NCBI GenBank assembly: GCA_963678705.1
Contig: OY783206.1
Span: 23,261,807 to 23,325,806 of the forward strand
Direction: 5' to 3'
Source of the DNA: Panorpa germanica
Lineage: Eukaryota; Arthropoda; Insecta; Mecoptera; Panorpidae
DNA: 64,000 bases
Positions 44,649-56,529 of the stretch are shown piece after piece. Within the stretch, counting starts at the first letter, position 1; the number at the start of each line of letters is the position of its first letter. A program made the translations under genes and the position numbers. The notes beneath the pieces are model-generated. The model ran no database searches. It was not told where the DNA came from and worked only from the letters and a program-made list of their open reading frames with translations.

Positions 44649-45599
44649 AAATAATATAAGAAAACGACGATAATTTGTGCGCCCCACGTTTTTATTATTA
44701 AACTTCTTTCCTAAGTAAAGTATTAAGTAAACGGTAAGTAATAACGGCTCTATTTGGTGCTGTCAAGTTCCACCTCACTGCACATAATTAAAACATCCTC
44801 GGCTACGAAATCGTCAGCCTTTTTCTTTATCAATGACATCGCGGACAGCTGTACCATTTCTTTTCACACGCAAAGAAATTGAAAAATTAAAAAGAGATAA
44901 AACATACAAACACTTATATGTAAAAACGAGATAGAAGGAGATGTCATATGAATTAGATGCATTTAAGCATATGATTGGCCTCACAATACCCACTTCCTTT
45001 TATACCCAGTATGCGTCTGTGTGTAGCACCGGAAATTGAAATATCCACTGCAGATGTTATCCTACATTTTCTGTATTTTACATGTTTTGTTTTATATGCG
45101 TATATTTCACATGGGTTAGAAGGAGATGGAGATATAACAAGGGGGAAGGGGGAAGGGGGATAAAACCACGTAGAAGATGACTACCTCGTCTGGTTGCTCA
45201 TCTGGCGTTTTATTAGTTTTGTAGCCATAAATGCATTATTGGCAATACGAGATGGAATCTATTAGAGGTAAATGAATTTAAATTTGTTTTATTTATATTT
45301 GATTAAGGGTTGTGTGTGGGTGGATTTGTTGGTAATTGAGTTTCATTTTAAGGGGATGTATGGAAAATTAAATTTCCTTAATTTTGGAATATTTTTTTAA
45401 AAATTAAATTGATGGTAGATTTCTTTTTAAATTTGTGGAATTTATGTGTTTTCACATCACTGAATAAGTTTGTAAGATGACATATAGATGGCATCACTAT
45501 TGACAAATTCATATTATTTTTAGATAATACCACGAACTACATATTAAATAGACGATTCACTGTAAACAAATCATTTTCTTTACAGCACAATTTTTTAGA
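44649..45599. other. no gene; three-fold GGGGGAA
   Basis: GGGGGAA is repeated in tandem at 45141-45159. No gene signal. CATATAGATGGCATCACTAT TGACAAAT at 45480 resembles 59999-60031 in inverted orientation. Confidence 0.35.
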
Positions 45600-45720
45600 C
45601 AGTTTTAAAAATGTATCGGTGTAGGTTCGTATGTTAAAAATTCAACAAGTCAAAATCTAAAAATGTAGTACCGCATGGAGTATTAAAATTTTTTCTACGT
45701 ATTAAACACATTAATAAATA
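45600..45720 (-). repeat. dispersed repeat family D, inverted partial copy
   Basis: The reverse complement runs ACGTAGAAAAAATTTTAATA CTCCATGCGGTACTACATTTTTAGATTTTGAC in the order of the copies at 20536 and 28836. Only the left half is present. Confidence 0.6.
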
Positions 45721-45730
45721 TGTTTTAAAT

Positions 45731-46325
45731 TGGCTTGTGCCGTATGTCTTCATTTCTGTAAAAGTGTACTCTATATTGACAAAGTGGGTTACTATAACTC
45801 CTTATATGTTAGGAGATATTAACAATTAAAAAAGTCATTTTGTCTCTTTAATTATTAAAGCGATTCAACGTTGTACAACATTCCAACTGCATGTGACCTC
45901 ACAACCTCTATGTTGCTATCTCTTTTATACAACAGAGCGTAAAAGGCATATATTCTTGACAGAACTCTGACAAGTTTACAGGTTGCCAACCTTACAGCTC
46001 ATAAATCTCTGTTATATGTATTTATATATTAAAATATCAAACTATTTACAGCTATTTCAAGGAACAATCAAATTTCAATATTATGTCTGCCGTAACAGGG
46101 TTAAATAAAATAAAAACTTATTATTCTTTGACTTGACATGATTATTTCGACTACCAACAGCTACAAAACGTTACCACAGCACTGACAAATAGCAGACATC
46201 TCTAGCGCTAAAACTACAATTCAAATTTTTAATTTCTATATCTCCATCAACATTTAGATATTTAATAAAATAGAAATGCCAATTCAACTTCAATTTCAAT
46301 CAACAGCTGAAAAATCGACCACTAA
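45731..46325 (+). mobile_element. family B MITE, copy 2
   Basis: TGGCTTGTGCCGTATGTCTT at the left and GAAAAATCGACCACTAA near the right correspond to the complete copy at 22268-22878. The right terminus is lost. It carries an extra segment near 45910-45990. Confidence 0.7.
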
Positions 46326-46330
46326 TGATT

Positions 46331-46757
46331 TTCAAGATGATCAAATAAAAAAATAAAAAAACACCTTCAATTATATTTTTTTTTAAACCATCCTAAAGAG
46401 TTCTATTTATTAACCATAAGGATCCGGTAATACACATTTTTATAAATTGATGATTATTTATTCTGTCACTAAATAATTCATAATTCGCATTTTTTTGTCA
46501 TTACAAAAATTATTTCTGTCGTTTTCTGTTTCCGATTTCAGTACGATATTTCGACGTTATATCTCTAAAATAAGTTAAATAAAGTTTTATCTATAGAGGT
46601 CATACTTTAAGTCATCCTGTACTATATAAATATTCTATTGCCAGATATTTCATCAACCTAAAATAGAGACAGAATATGTAAATTAGTTTCTTGCTTAAAA
46701 AAATGTTGTTTATAACGAAATCTACCTCACCGTTGACGGATGTCTTCAGATGCTTGC
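46331..46757. other. 3' flank of the 46758 gene
   Basis: On the minus strand AATAAA hexamers occur at about 46457-46462 and 46405-46410, 300-350 bases past the stop codon. They are candidates for polyadenylation signals. Confidence 0.35.
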
Positions 46758-47210
46758 TCACTTCTTGCCACAGCAACATTTTCTACCGCCTCCTTGTTTT
46801 ACTTTCTCTTCCACGTCATCTTCATCGACAAGAGGTAGGTCGGGCATAACGTATTCCCTTCCTGGACACACATTATTACTATTCCTTAAGATTTTAATAC
46901 AATCTGCTGCTGGAATTTTCTGGTTTACAGGAATAGATGTGATCAGAGGTCGTTTGTTAAGATCCTTCCAAGGTGCTTCTTCTGGACGTTTCACATTCTT
47001 CTTCTTTTTATCTGTAGCATTTAATTGGTTTTTATATTGATTGAAAAATTCTGCTTCTTCTTTAGTCCACATGCTGTCACAGAGATCATTATCCTTAGAA
47101 TCTTTATCCTTATCCTTCCCTTTATCTTTCCCATTTTGGTCTTTCCCATTTTGAGGAGATCCGCAGCCGCATCCTGATGAGCCACAACATTTTCCTGACA
47201 CTTTCGGCAT
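46758..47210 (-). CDS. small Cys/Lys-rich protein, apparently intronless
   Basis: 150 codons from the ATG at 47210 (A at -3). The longer frame would need a TTG start, which I rejected. The N-terminus is Cys/Gly-rich (MPKVSGKCCGSSGCGCG). It is followed by a highly charged segment of about 30 residues with repeated KDK/GKD, then a well-mixed, probably structured region (MWTKEEAEFFNQYKNQL, then RPEEAPWKDLNKRPLITSI and ADCIKIL) and an acidic patch (PLVDEDDVEEK). The C-terminus is basic with Cys (GGGRKCCCGKK). No signal peptide or membrane segment. Symmetrical Cys clusters at both ends could bind metal or be lipid-modified. I do not recognise a family. The lack of introns suggests a retrogene or a testis-type small gene, which is inference. 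Confidence 0.7.
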   Translation of the reverse strand: MPKVSGKCCGSSGCGCGSPQNGKDQNGKDKGKDKDKDSKDNDLCDSMWTKEEAEFFNQYKNQLNATDKKKKNVKRPEEAPWKDLNKRPLITSIPVNQKIPAADCIKILRNSNNVCPGREYVMPDLPLVDEDDVEEKVKQGGGRKCCCGKK

Positions 47211-48982
47211 ACTTATAATTTGCAATTAAGATTTTATGAGGTTTTTATATTTTTTTTATTGTTTTATTTTTTATATTAAGTTTGCGTACTTGAAATTTTT
47301 ATAAATTATATTAGTGACATTATTTTGAATTTTTTTAGGTATTTTACTTTTGTTTTTTATTTTTTTCAATTTTCTTAGGTTGCTAAGACTTCAAATATAT
47401 ATTAGTTATTATTTATGTTTAATTAGAAAATGTAACACTTTAATTAGGTTGTAGTAAGCTAGCAAATATAGATCTTTGCATTGCAAGACAATTTCTAAAT
47501 GGGGAATAGAAAGTGATCCGTAGAGTTAGCATGTGGCTAGCTAGCAAGTGCAAACCTAGCACTAAAAGACAAACTCCGGGTAAACAGAGCTAGGTAGTTG
47601 GAAAGAATTTCGAGTCAATGAAACACAAAGTCGAAAAAATCCAGCTAGAACTCCAAATAACGGAGAATTTCAATTTTATTACATTTACTAAAATATTTAA
47701 ATAATTTAAAATAAAAAAAAATTGACTAAGGCGTGAGAACGGACATGACATTAAATTGTTTTTAATTTTTTGCAAAGTTTTGTACCTTTAATTATCCTGG
47801 TTCTTTAAATGACCTGCCACACTTGTGCCTTTTTCTCTCCTTCTCTCTGCGTCCTCTGTCGTCATTCCATTCCTTTCAAAATACTCCTTTCTCTTTTTCG
47901 GGTCTCCTCCCCCATCCTCTTTTCTACTCTCCTCTCTACTCTCTCCCACCCTTCATTTTCTCCTCGAACTTGACTGCTTTCCTTCCTGCTTCTATTCTTA
48001 TCTTGTCCTTTTTTAAACCCGGCGTGCACCTGTCGAGCCCTCGTACCCATTTAATGTATCTCTCCTGGATTCTTTCCAATTTCTATTGCATCTTAAACCC
48101 ATATCTCTGTTATATACATCCTGTCAACTTTTGGATATTTAAAGACATAAAAAGGACTCCTAAAAAGCAATAACTTCTCAAACTTGTGAACAATACTGAT
48201 TTGAATCTTTACTTATCTAAGCTCCACACCTTCTTAACACAGATGTTAATAATATTTAATTCTTTCGCCTTTAACATACTTATTATATATAATATACAGC
48301 GTAATATATTGTAAACATATGGTAAAGTACTTGGTGAAACATAACCTATAAACTTAGAGCATTCGTTTCTGTGACGTCACAATTGTTCAGCCGGTACGCG
48401 TCTTCTAGAACAATGTCGTGCGTTATATTTCAACACGTTTCAAACATTTTATTCCAGATCGTAATGCCGGGTAATAAAATAACTCAGTCCTTCAGCAAAA
48501 AGGAGAAAACTTAATGCGTTTATGGCAACGCACAGCGTGCCACGAATACCGTATGTTTAATAACGTTACAGGAACTGGAACTGAAGTGCTGGAATATTGG
48601 ACGACGTTGTTAAGTAGAATGGACTCAAAATATGTCGCCAAACGAATAATTGTACTCGATTTTTTCCACATTAGAAAAGTATAGTCTACGGTTTGATCAA
48701 AAAAAAAAAAAAAAAGACACAAATCGTATGAAGGTTAATACCATTTAAAGATTATTCTTTAAATGGTATTAATATTATGGTATTGCTATTATATAAAGAT
48801 TTGTCAATAGTGGCTATCTACAGGGTATCACAAAAAAAGGTAAGTCACATCGACACCGGAAGTAGACCTGCCTGAGACGCATCGAATAACTCTAAAGCCG
48901 GCGCCAAACTATGCCACGAACGCCAACGTTGGACGCATCGTGTGGTCTTTTGACACGCGCCAAAGGATTTTTTCTATATATA
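47211..48982. other. no gene; C/T-rich and GC-rich patches
   Basis: 47820-48070 is C/T-rich and its complement encodes Arg/Glu/Lys-rich sequence like a decayed LINE tail. 48845-48960 is GC-rich with several CpG. A poly-A run is at 48700-48715. An inverted repeat TACCATTTAAAGA/TCTTTAAATGGTA lies at 48740-48770. Confidence 0.35.
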
Positions 48983-49558
48983 CGAGGCGTGTTTTTTAAG
49001 TAAGTACCGTTTTGGAATTAAAAAAAGACATCGCAATAATTTTATTTTTACATGAAAGCCTGTACCTTAATCTACTTTTCTACATAATTTCCGTGAATAT
49101 TGAGGCACTTGTCATAACGTGACACCAGTTTTTGAATACCCTCCTCATAAAATTCTGCCGCCTGACTTGTTAACCACTGTATCACAACTGTTTTGACTTC
49201 GTTATAAGCGGCCGGTTGTGCGGCCATCTTTAAATGCTCTCACCCATTTCCTTACCATTCCATCACTCATAATGTTTTGTCCGTAAACTTCACAGATCTC
49301 ACGATGAATATCGATCGGTTTTACGCCTTTAGCACTAAGAAATCGTATAACAGCCCGTACTTCACAATCGGCGGGACTCACGATTGTCGGAGGCATCTTA
49401 AACACTCAGTAAACAACGTATACAATGAAGAATCAAACTGTAATGGCGTCAGTGCGTAGACAAGAGATGTAGGTAACCAGCGCGCATGCGCGGAACGCCG
49501 ACCGTAGCGCTGCAAATGCGGAATCGCAAAACGGTACTTCCTTAAAAAACATGCCTCG
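48983..49558 (-). mobile_element. mini-mariner, 576 bp, with 34-bp TIRs
   Basis: CGAGGCGTGTTTTTTAAGTA at the left is matched in reverse complement by TCCTTAAAAAACATGCCTCG at the right; the TIRs extend inward to GTACCGTTTTG with two mismatches. TA flanks both ends (48981-48982, 49559-49560), the mariner target duplication. The interior holds only the two ends of a transposase gene. Confidence 0.9.
49072..49396 (-). pseudogene. mariner transposase, N- and C-terminal pieces fused by deletion
   Basis: From the ATG at 49396 the frame reads ADCEVRAVIRFLSAKG, then DIHREICEVYG and RKWVRAFKDGRT. This is the first helix-turn-helix of a Mos1/SETMAR-like transposase. At about 49210 an internal deletion joins it, out of frame, to the C-terminal end (LTSQAAEFYEEGIQKLVSRY, then NIHGNYVEK and a stop at 49072). 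The second HTH and the whole catalytic domain are missing. Such internal-deletion copies can be moved only by another copy's transposase. Confidence 0.88.
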
Positions 49559-49560
49559 TA

Positions 49561-51211
49561 TATAAACAGTGTTAGTGTCAATAATATCAACAAATTAATA
49601 AAATAAATAAATCATTCGGATCAAACATTCGTTCCACCGTGTAGCAGGAAACTTGCCTTGTCAATCTTTGACTCACAAACAGAGGCGGCATTAGGGGGTG
49701 GCAACCGGCCGGGGCCTTGCTCTTTTAGGGGCTTTGCATCCTCGCGGAACAATCCAAGTAAAAAAATTCGTTACAATATTTCAATCTCGCACCTCGCGAT
49801 AAAACCCACTTAAATCCATGCGTATATCTTTTAAGGCATTCATGTACCTTAGTTTATCATTATTAATATTTGTCGTCTTTGTGTTTGTTAACTTTTATAA
49901 ATCTTCCAATATAAAATTTTTAAAGTCTACATTTAGTCATTTATTTATAACTTTTGCATTTCTAGTCAATCATCAGGAAAAATACTTTCTTACAATTTAC
50001 AATTACAAAAAAAGGGCATTAACATTATACTGCACGTTTTTTACAGTATTCGATTTTAAACGTCTAATCAGCGGGATGTTCACATGGTAAATTTTTATTA
50101 GTAAAAACGTAAGTCGCAGTTTTCATACGATAAAATAAATGTACTAAAATGAAATTTGCTATATGTTTAAGGTAAGTAAAGAAATAAAAAAAACGTTATT
50201 TGATATAGGTATTACCTAAGTTTTGTTAATTTCATTAAAATATGTATAGATAGATTTACTTATTTGGTCGAAATATGTATTCGATTTAAAAGTCATTTTA
50301 ATCAACTATATCTAAGTACTTTGAATAGGACGAATCAATAGAGTTCGGACTTTGAGGCGAAGGTATTGCTGTTAGATTTGTACTGCTAGAATTTATAGTA
50401 GCCGAATTATTGTTGATTTGGAATTCTTAGATAAAATATTGTCTGTGACGAATATAATTCCATAGTTTTATCCCAAAAAACAAGCTTTTGTTCCACCAAA
50501 GAAATCAATATAAAAAAAAGTATATAATTACTTAAAACGACAGCCCTATTTTGTCAATGACTTATATAACATAAAAAATTGCTGGCTTAATATTGACTTA
50601 AATCCTCAGCAAAAACATTACCGTCTTTGACTAGCTGCCGTAAAAAAAAAAAAAAAAAGAATACTAGACACGAAATGAGAAAACTACTTTAAAAACTTGC
50701 TCATGTTATGCCGATTCAGGAATGGTATAATACTTGTATCTTACCGACATAAAAAAGGAAATACAGTTACCTTTTCTGAACGAAAAGAAAAGGTTGTTGC
50801 TAACTAAAACGGACTTCTAAACCAAGTCAACCAAAGGCAGGCAACCAAGAATGTGTGACTCAGGTGTAGGAAGACTTAAAGTGATTCCGACAACGTAGTT
50901 TTGGATCAAGTGGGTCATGTGATACTTGCTTTGATTGGTCAAATATTTTAAAATTGATGTCGTAATAAAAGACATCATCCGTAAAAAGATTATTACTGTA
51001 TAAGATGTATGCAGATCTGCTCAGACCTCACTTAAAAATGTAATGTGTATTATTTTTAAAATTAACTCAACTTTTAAACTTAGAGAATTAAGCTTTAGAT
51101 ATAAGTAAGAGGGTCTGCTATATTAGAGACCGCATGGTCTTGGAACGCGATGTAAAAACTACAGCATAGTTCCACGTTCCAACAAGGGCTCGCAAGCAGG
51201 TCATATTAAGA
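49561..51211. other. no gene recognised
   Basis: AT-rich DNA with a poly-A run at 50642-50658. A 90-codon frame at 49818-50090 is Phe/Leu/Ile-rich low complexity. No domain. Confidence 0.3.
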
Positions 51212-51532
51212 TTATATCGTACAAATAGTTAGCCAAAGAAGTGACACAGGCACCGCAGTGTGCTGTGGCGCTTTAGGATCCAGGATCCAGGAAGTCTGAA
51301 GAACGTCTGAAATTCGAAGCAGCAGGTCATCGGAATCCAGTAACAAGATATGGGGCGGCACATAGTCCACCTCCTGCAGCAAGAGATCCTTCACAGACGA
51401 TTGTAAAACCTTAGACAAGCACGTCCAATGGAGACGGAGCCTAGAAAAGGATTCCGATGTCACTATTATATCAGGATAATCCCATTCAAGCACGTTCCAA
51501 GCGAGGGGGATGTAGAGGGTGGAATTTCTCAA
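51212..51532 (-). CDS. unassigned open frame, no ATG start
   Basis: A 106-codon minus-strand frame of balanced composition lies in DNA that is GC-richer than its surroundings. It reads, for example, LPL-type segments, then SSVKDLLLQEVDYVPPHILL and RISDVLQTSWILDPKAP. It begins at TTG and contains no Met, so it could only be an internal exon or relic. The plus strand is also fairly open over part of it. I do not recognise it and give it low confidence. Confidence 0.2.
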   Translation of the reverse strand: MRNSTLYIPLAWNVLEWDYPDIIVTSESFSRLRLHWTCLSKVLQSSVKDLLLQEVDYVPPHILLLDSDDLLLRISDVLQTSWILDPKAPQHTAVPVSLLWLTICTI

Positions 51533-51939
51533 GTACAGTTATTGGATATCCTGTTCTTATTCCAGAATTCCAGGCACGCGGTGCATTTTTACAAGTGCAT
51601 TAGATTTTTTCTTTCTTTGTCGAGAGATTAAAGTTGTAAAATATTGAAATAAAACTGTATGATATATGTGGATTATGCTCTATTCAATTGCTTCTAGACT
51701 TACCCTCCCTACATTCGTGTCGCCCTAATCTTACACTTCTCACGTATCTGGCGGTTGGAAAACACATAAATTTGTCAAATAATAAGTTAGACTTGTTTTA
51801 AACCAAGTATGTTTTATGGTAATACCGCATTCTTGATAAAAATGATGTTAACTTATAGTTAAAGCTGACTTATTCGAACTTCAAATAGTTCTTATATCTT
51901 ATATAGTAATAACCTTTTTACGGATGATATCTTTTATTA
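51533..51939. other. no gene recognised
   Basis: AT-rich DNA. Confidence 0.35.
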
Positions 51940-52135
51940 AAAACAGTAATTTTAATTATTCCACATTCAATTTTGTCAAAATTTATATTACTAACGACGC
52001 ATGCGCACCAACTAAATTAACTAAACTCAAATTAAAACACGAATGTGACTAGGAATGCCTATTCTGAAATCTAGATTAAAATATTAAAGAAAAACGTAAA
52101 TTAAATATCAGTAAGTGAGAATGAGGCTTGAAACC
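51940..52135. repeat. repeat family L, copy 2
   Basis: Inverted counterpart of 38475-38705. Ends in AAATATCAGTAAGTGAGAAT GAGGCTT. Confidence 0.55.
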
Positions 52136-52192
52136 AAATACCGAAACCACTACCATTTATTTTACATTTGTTTAAAACTAAACTAAGGTGAC

Positions 52193-52420
52193 TATTTTAT
52201 AACTGCTTACCTGACGTCTGTTAGCTTCCGACGATTTTTCAAAGCCCTATATTTTCTAAACCAAGTTATGTAAGTTTACACAAAACTCTCAGAAGACCTA
52301 AAATAAAGAGCAGAATGGATCCCATACCTTGAAACTGGCATAAGTAACCTAATTTGTAAATTATAGGGCTTTGAAAAATCGTCAGAAGTTAACAGACGTC
52401 TGGTAAGCAGTTGCAAAATA
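52193..52420. mobile_element. fold-back MITE, 228 bp, ~55-bp TIRs
   Basis: The left arm TATTTTATAACTGCTTACCT, continuing GACGTCTGTTAGCTTCCGAC and GATTTTTCAAAGCCCTATA, is repeated in reverse complement at the right end (TATAGGGCTTTGAAAAATCG ... GGTAAGCAGTTGCAAAATA). The ~110-bp centre has no coding capacity. Confidence 0.8.
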
Positions 52421-53412
52421 TTCCCCTTAATCTAGGTAGAAAATTATCTTCAAAGATTGGTACATTTATATTTTAAATATCACATATAAATTGCAACGCA
52501 GTGAGCAAGATTCTATTTTCTAGCGTGCTACAAGCTAACTAAAACATTACATTTATACTTGTGAATTATAACTTGTTTGGAGGGTGCTCCTTTTTGTACG
52601 CGAGAAATAAAAATTTGAAGACTTACATTAGAATCAGCCTCCCCCCCCCTTTCTACATGTTCCAATTAAGAAACAAGAATGAATTTTTAAATACATATTC
52701 TAATATTACATTTAACTAAATTAAGTAAATAGCCATATTAAATAAAGTAGTTAAATTAAGAAAATTTTCAGCTAAGTAAACGCCTCAAATTCTAAATTTA
52801 AAAAAAAACATACACCAGCAAATTGAATACAAACGTATTTACTGTAAATAATATTCCATCAGCAACCAAGATGGCGTTTAAATATGTCATCAGCTATCTT
52901 GTGCAGCCAAACACTGAATCAACCATACTTGAAAAAACACAAAAAATGAAAAACGATAATCTAACCTATAATAAATAATAACTAAGTGACAAGAAAAAAA
53001 AAGCGTATCAATATCCATTGTCAACGTTAGCGTCCCCAGCGCACCCCATCGGTGACGGTGATGGTTGTGAACCTTGATATATTCAATAAGATCACGTGAC
53101 CGCATTCAGTTATTTTACACTAGAGTAGATAATTATGTTACACCTATATGATCATGTTAGGTTACGTGTACGATATATATTAACAAGTGTGAGAGGGATA
53201 GAAAATTTAATGTTTAAGTAGAGTGCACGCATGTGGAAAAGAGATAAATAGATTTAGTTTGTGCGACATTTCACACTGAATGCATAATTTATTAAATGGA
53301 TATTTGCTAAGTTGTTAGACTGGGTGGTTCTAATACTGGAAATTTCATGACCACTAAGAAAAAATTGTAACGTTTTTGAGAAGAAATATAAAGTTATTTA
53401 GGACAAAAACTC
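52421..53412. other. no gene recognised
   Basis: Contains a 9-base C run near 52642-52650. A minus-strand frame at 52890 has no domain. Confidence 0.3.
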
Positions 53413-53929
53413 TAAGACCTGTCGCACACTGCAAGCGTATTTTGATCAGACGTATACGCGCTACTACGCTTTACCTATACGAACCCTGTAAATGTTATGA
53501 ACTTGCACACTGGAAGCGACAAAACCGTATGAATACGGGCGTTACGCAGGTCTCATACTGGAACCGAATTTCAGCGAATTTTAACCAAGCGAATACATGC
53601 TACAACGCTAAACCTATCCAAACCTTGTAAATGCAATCAGCCGTCTCAGACTGGAAGGGAGTGCAATAGTCTCTTTCATAACAGTGGTGTATCGATAAAA
53701 ATTAAAGTAAAGGTTTCCTCCCATGATAAATTATGTTAGTGCAAAGCAGTACAACTCCAATACACCCTACAGTACACAAGTTTGACTTGGCGTACTGTCG
53801 TATCGGTACGCGGTATGTATGCATTGTGACAAAACACATGCAAAGAACAAAGTACCAAAGTACAAAAGCCGCCGATTTAAGCCCGAATTCGCCGTCGCTT
53901 AAATACGCTTGCAATGTGCAACGACCTTA
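53413..53929 (+). mobile_element. family E MITE, complete copy 1 (517 bp)
   Basis: The left end TAAGACCTGTCGCACACTGC AAGCGTATTT and right end AAATACGCTTGCAATGTGCA ACGACCTTA form inverted repeats of about 30 bp, edged by TA. An internal imperfect direct repeat of about 138 bp is visible: ACGCTTTACCTATACGAACC CTGTAAATG at 53467 and ACGCTAAACCTATCCAAACC TTGTAAATG at 53605. No coding capacity. A second copy lies at 61221-61711 and an end fragment at 7781-7863. Confidence 0.8.
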
Positions 53930-54918
53930 TCTATCACATACCATTAGCGCCATCTTCATTACATAATCAAGAAATATTTTAATATAACCTAAAAAAAAAA
54001 TCGTTTACCCAAGTTTTGATAATTTTAAGGAAAATTCAGTCCACTAATGTATATATCAAGGGATATGCCCTTACATCTTCCAGTAATTCTCTATATTTAA
54101 TTAATTTAGATGCTTCAACCACTACAAATCCCTAGATACACTATTTTAACACTACATCAGTGTAGCCAACATATGCATTTTATCTCATACCAACTTAAGA
54201 AGTTGCTAATATGAAATCTAGATATAAATTCGTTAGACTTGTTCTAATTTCCACCTAAGGCAGTCACAGCCTCAGCGATGAATAGTACAATAAAGTTCGC
54301 AAAGAGGGCAGCAGGGGTTAAACATCTCGTAGGAAAAGAGGGGGAGAGTAAGGCAGTAAATTTACAACATCAGAAGTGGGAGATTGTAACAAAGTGAAGC
54401 GAAGGTGGAGAAACAGGGGAGTATGAGTTGTAAGAACGTGATGGGTGGACGCTAAAGGGAGGAAAGGGTAGAAGCCTATTTCATTTACAAATACACAAAT
54501 GCTTTTATCATTTTATTGGATTAGGGGTTGAAAAGGAATAAACATAATATACAGTATTGTAGAAAATCTAAAGACGTATTTAAGATATTATAACAGAGAT
54601 GGCAGCACTTGTAATTTATACTATAAGTTTATTAATTATGAAAAAGATGATGAGTGTTGTTGGAACAACTTGGATTATTTTAGGGTTAAGTTTTATTTAG
54701 TGTCAAAAACAGTGAAGGGTGAAATTTGTTAAGGGTGTTTGAATTGTGGACGATATCGGGATACATCCCAGAAAACATTCATATATATTTTGCATATCCA
54801 ATGTATATTCAATATAAAACCTACACTGCATGACATATGTATATGCAAATGAAAGATATTTAAACATTGCTGCTTGTACATATTATGTATTGTCATGTTT
54901 ATTCATTTCATGCATATG

Positions 54919-54919
<1 letters not shown>
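53930..54919. other. no gene; purine-rich patch
   Basis: 54290-54470 is G/A-rich on the plus strand, similar in style to LINE tails but without a motif. Confidence 0.35.

Positions 54920-54962
<43 letters not shown>
54920..54962. repeat. (AT)n microsatellite, about 21 units
   Basis: Uninterrupted alternating AT. Confidence 0.95.
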
Positions 54963-54963
<1 letters not shown>

Positions 54964-55009
54964 GGATATTATTCTTATATTATGAAGCATACCGGGAATA
55001 TCTAATATC

Positions 55010-55110
55010 ATGTGTGTAGTTACATCTATATCAAATTTAATTTTAAGTTTTGTCGCATGTTTCAACTATGTATAAGACGTCACAGAAGAAATAAGTAATC
55101 AAAATTATTT
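55010..55110 (+). repeat. repeat related to 37260-37360
   Basis: CTATATCAAATTTAATTTTA AGTTTTGTCGCATGTTT and ACGTCACAGAAGAAATAAGT AAT parallel the 37190-37380 repeat. Confidence 0.45.
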
Positions 55111-55311
55111 TTCCTTTTTCACAGCCATCATAATATAAAACTTAATGGGATACACAACTCAGCTATTAGTTGTAAATGAAGTATCACACACAAACACACA
55201 TATTCGTTTCCTTCTCCGTTATATTAAAGATATGGAAAATCACGGACGTGACGTATTGGTATTTTCTATGACGTTGGATCCCTTTAGGAAGGGACAAAAT
55301 TCCTTTTTTAA

Positions 55312-55926
55312 TGCGCTTGTGTCTTCTGTCTTAATTTCTATAAAAATGTACTATATATTGATAAAGTGGGTTACTAGAACCTCAACTGTTCAATTATTTT
55401 TTAATAACTAATATGTAATATGTAACTTTAATAAATAATATGTTAAGAGATATTATCAATTAAAAAAGTCATTTTGTCTCTTTAATTATTAAAGAGATTC
55501 AACGTTGTACGCATTCCAAGTGCATGTGACATCACAATCCTTGTGTAAGGTTACCAACCTTACAGCTCATAAATCTATATGTATTTATATCAATAAAATT
55601 CCAATATTATGTCTGCCTTAGCCAGAATAAATAAAATAAAAACTTATTATTCTTTGATTTGACTTGATTATTTCGACTACCAACAGCTACAGAACATTAC
55701 CACAGCACTGACCTACTCAACAAATAACTGACGTTAAAATGCATTTCACGTCATACAAATATGGCTGACCATTTCTAGAGCTAAAACTACAATTCAAACT
55801 TCTTAATGCTATATCTCTGTCAATATTTAGATATTTAATAAAATAGACACGCCATTACACATTTATTAACATGAATTTCAATCAACAATTGAAAAATCGA
55901 CCACTAAAAAATGAGGACAAAACCCA
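55312..55926 (+). mobile_element. family B MITE, copy 3
   Basis: The left end TGCGCTTGTGTCTTCTGTCT and right end ATGAGGACAAAACCCA correspond to the 22268 copy, as does the interior. It is inserted in the older inverted element. The flanks read TTTTTTAAT and ATTGTTAATA, matching an uninterrupted TTTTTTAATTGTTAATA with a 2-bp AT duplication. Confidence 0.75.
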
Positions 55927-55969
55927 TTGTTAATATCTCCTAAAATGTAGCGAGTTATTAAAACATAAT

Positions 55970-56529
55970 TGGGTTGTGAACCATAACTAAATTTATATAA
56001 CATAATGTATATTCATAAAGTTGCCTTTCAGAACCTCAAATATTCAATTATTTTTATTCAATTCACAATGTTATATAAGTTATTAACGATTAAAATATTC
56101 ATTTTTGTCGCTTTAATAATTGTAGTGCAGTAATTTACAAAAATGACTTCAGTGCACGACGTCATTGCTACCTCACCTTCCTCCCCACTACAATTTGTCA
56201 ACCCTTACCATCACTGTTAAACAAGACAAGTGCAAAAGAGATGCAGAACTAAACGTCAAAGCTAAAGCAGCTGTTCAGTCATTCATAATATCGTGATATA
56301 AAACGAAAAATAAATAACATTAGTTATATTCTAACGAGTATGTGACGTCATCAACTACTAAGATAAAAACCGGAATATTACGCACTAAAACTAAATTCAA
56401 ACTTTAAATAGATATACATCCGTCAACTTTATGAATATTTAATAAAATAAAAACGCCAATATACGTTCATTAATCAATATTTCAATAAAGAAATAAAAAG
56501 TCGACCCCTAAAAATGAATGCACAACTCA
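55970..56529 (+). mobile_element. family B-related MITE, copy 4
   Basis: The termini TGGGTTGTG and CACAACTCA are inverted. The interior resembles 16310-16640 (inverted) more closely than the 22268 copy, so it is a subfamily. It includes AAATGACTTCAGTGCACGAC and a GTGACGTCATCAACTAC segment. Confidence 0.6.
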
